NCBI GenBank assembly: GCA_036788095.1
Contig: DAIQOA010000101.1
Coordinates: forward strand, 1-15,677
DNA length: 15,677 nt
From: Anaerohabitans sp036788095
Lineage (GTDB): Bacteria; Zhuqueibacterota; Zhuqueibacteria; Residuimicrobiales; Residuimicrobiaceae
Direction: 5' to 3'
Of the stretch, positions 15,515-15,677 are shown piece by piece; the stretch's first letter is position 1; each line of letters opens with the position of its first letter. Both the position numbers and the translations under genes were made by a program. The notes beneath the pieces are model-generated. The model was not told where the DNA came from. It made no database searches and worked only from the letters and a program-made list of their open reading frames with translations.

Positions 15515-15677
15515 ATGCAAAAATTCTTGTTGGGCGTCGCCATCGCCATCGGTGGATTGATCACCTACGTCAACGCGCGTCCGGATTTCGGCGATACGGC
15601 CGTAACCGCCGTGGTTCTGCTGGTCATTGCCGGCGTTTTCGGATTTTTACGGCCCAAATTCTGGTGGTTGTTCGCGT
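15515..15677 (+). CDS. Small two-helix membrane protein, N-terminal part (3' end outside window)
   Basis: The first 54 codons are visible. The start is supported by AGGAGGGA 7 nt upstream and by a near-consensus promoter. Residues 4-19 (FLLGVAIAIGGLITYV) and 31-44 (TAVVLLVIAGVFGF) are predicted membrane helices joined by a short acidic/polar loop (NARPDFGDT); RPKFWWLF follows. It looks like a small inner-membrane protein of the uncharacterised, holin-sized type. No family can be named. It is divergent from the epimerase operon. Confidence 0.65.
   Translation, partial: MQKFLLGVAIAIGGLITYVNARPDFGDTAVTAVVLLVIAGVFGFLRPKFWWLFA

Noticed and set aside
1..15677. tRNA, rRNA, CRISPR arrays, insertion sequences and phage genes
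   Set aside because: Looked for by eye on both strands; no cloverleaf, repeat-spacer array, transposase or terminal inverted repeats were seen.

Overview
This window looks like a chromosomal segment of an environmental, moderately GC-rich Gram-negative bacterium. The best lineage clue is the C-terminal 'NYPNPFN' sorting domain on the gene at 9372-11909. That domain is common in Bacteroidota/FCB-related lineages and candidate phyla such as KSB1, Calditrichota and Marinimicrobia. A second gene (646-4503) has an architecture I associate with Planctomycetes and similar environmental bacteria. The placement is inference; there is no rRNA or marker gene here. Most of the proteins carry export signals, so the window is mainly a cell-surface/secreted gene neighbourhood with a carbohydrate theme.

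Layout. (1) 1-7371, minus strand. Read 5' to 3' this gives a C69-family dipeptidase with an N-terminal-nucleophile cysteine (5752-7371). Next is an unrecognised 380-aa protein with a C-terminal membrane anchor (4500-5642). It overlaps by ATGA a 1285-aa secreted protein (646-4503) made of a degenerate methyltransferase-like region, PQQ-type beta-propeller repeats, a chitobiase-C-like domain and a PA14 domain. Last is the N-terminal part of a secreted FG-GAP/VCBS-like protein that runs off the left edge. (2) 7372-7618, a divergent intergenic region with a candidate sigma70 promoter and an 8-bp-arm inverted repeat. (3) 7619-11909, plus strand: a secreted right-handed beta-helix glycosidase-like protein (GH28/GH49-like), then a secreted DUF3160 protein with a sorting domain. 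(4) 11969-15192, minus strand: an N-acylglucosamine 2-epimerase-family enzyme whose stop overlaps by ATGA the start of a secreted GH36-like alpha-galactosidase family protein. (5) 15193-15514, a divergent intergenic region with a near-consensus sigma70 promoter for a small two-helix membrane protein cut by the right edge, plus two repeat structures that may be operators.

How the genes may work together (inference): the beta-helix protein, the GH36-like protein and the epimerase suggest breakdown of a galactose- or uronate-containing glycan outside the cytoplasm and isomerisation of a released sugar inside it. The propeller protein and the 380-aa membrane protein look like an obligate pair, because they are translationally coupled, but their role is unknown. 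No tRNA, rRNA, CRISPR array, insertion sequence, phage gene or integration site was seen. The most unusual element is the coupled pair at 646-5642, especially the exported propeller protein that keeps a methyltransferase-like region lacking a recognisable SAM-binding glycine motif.
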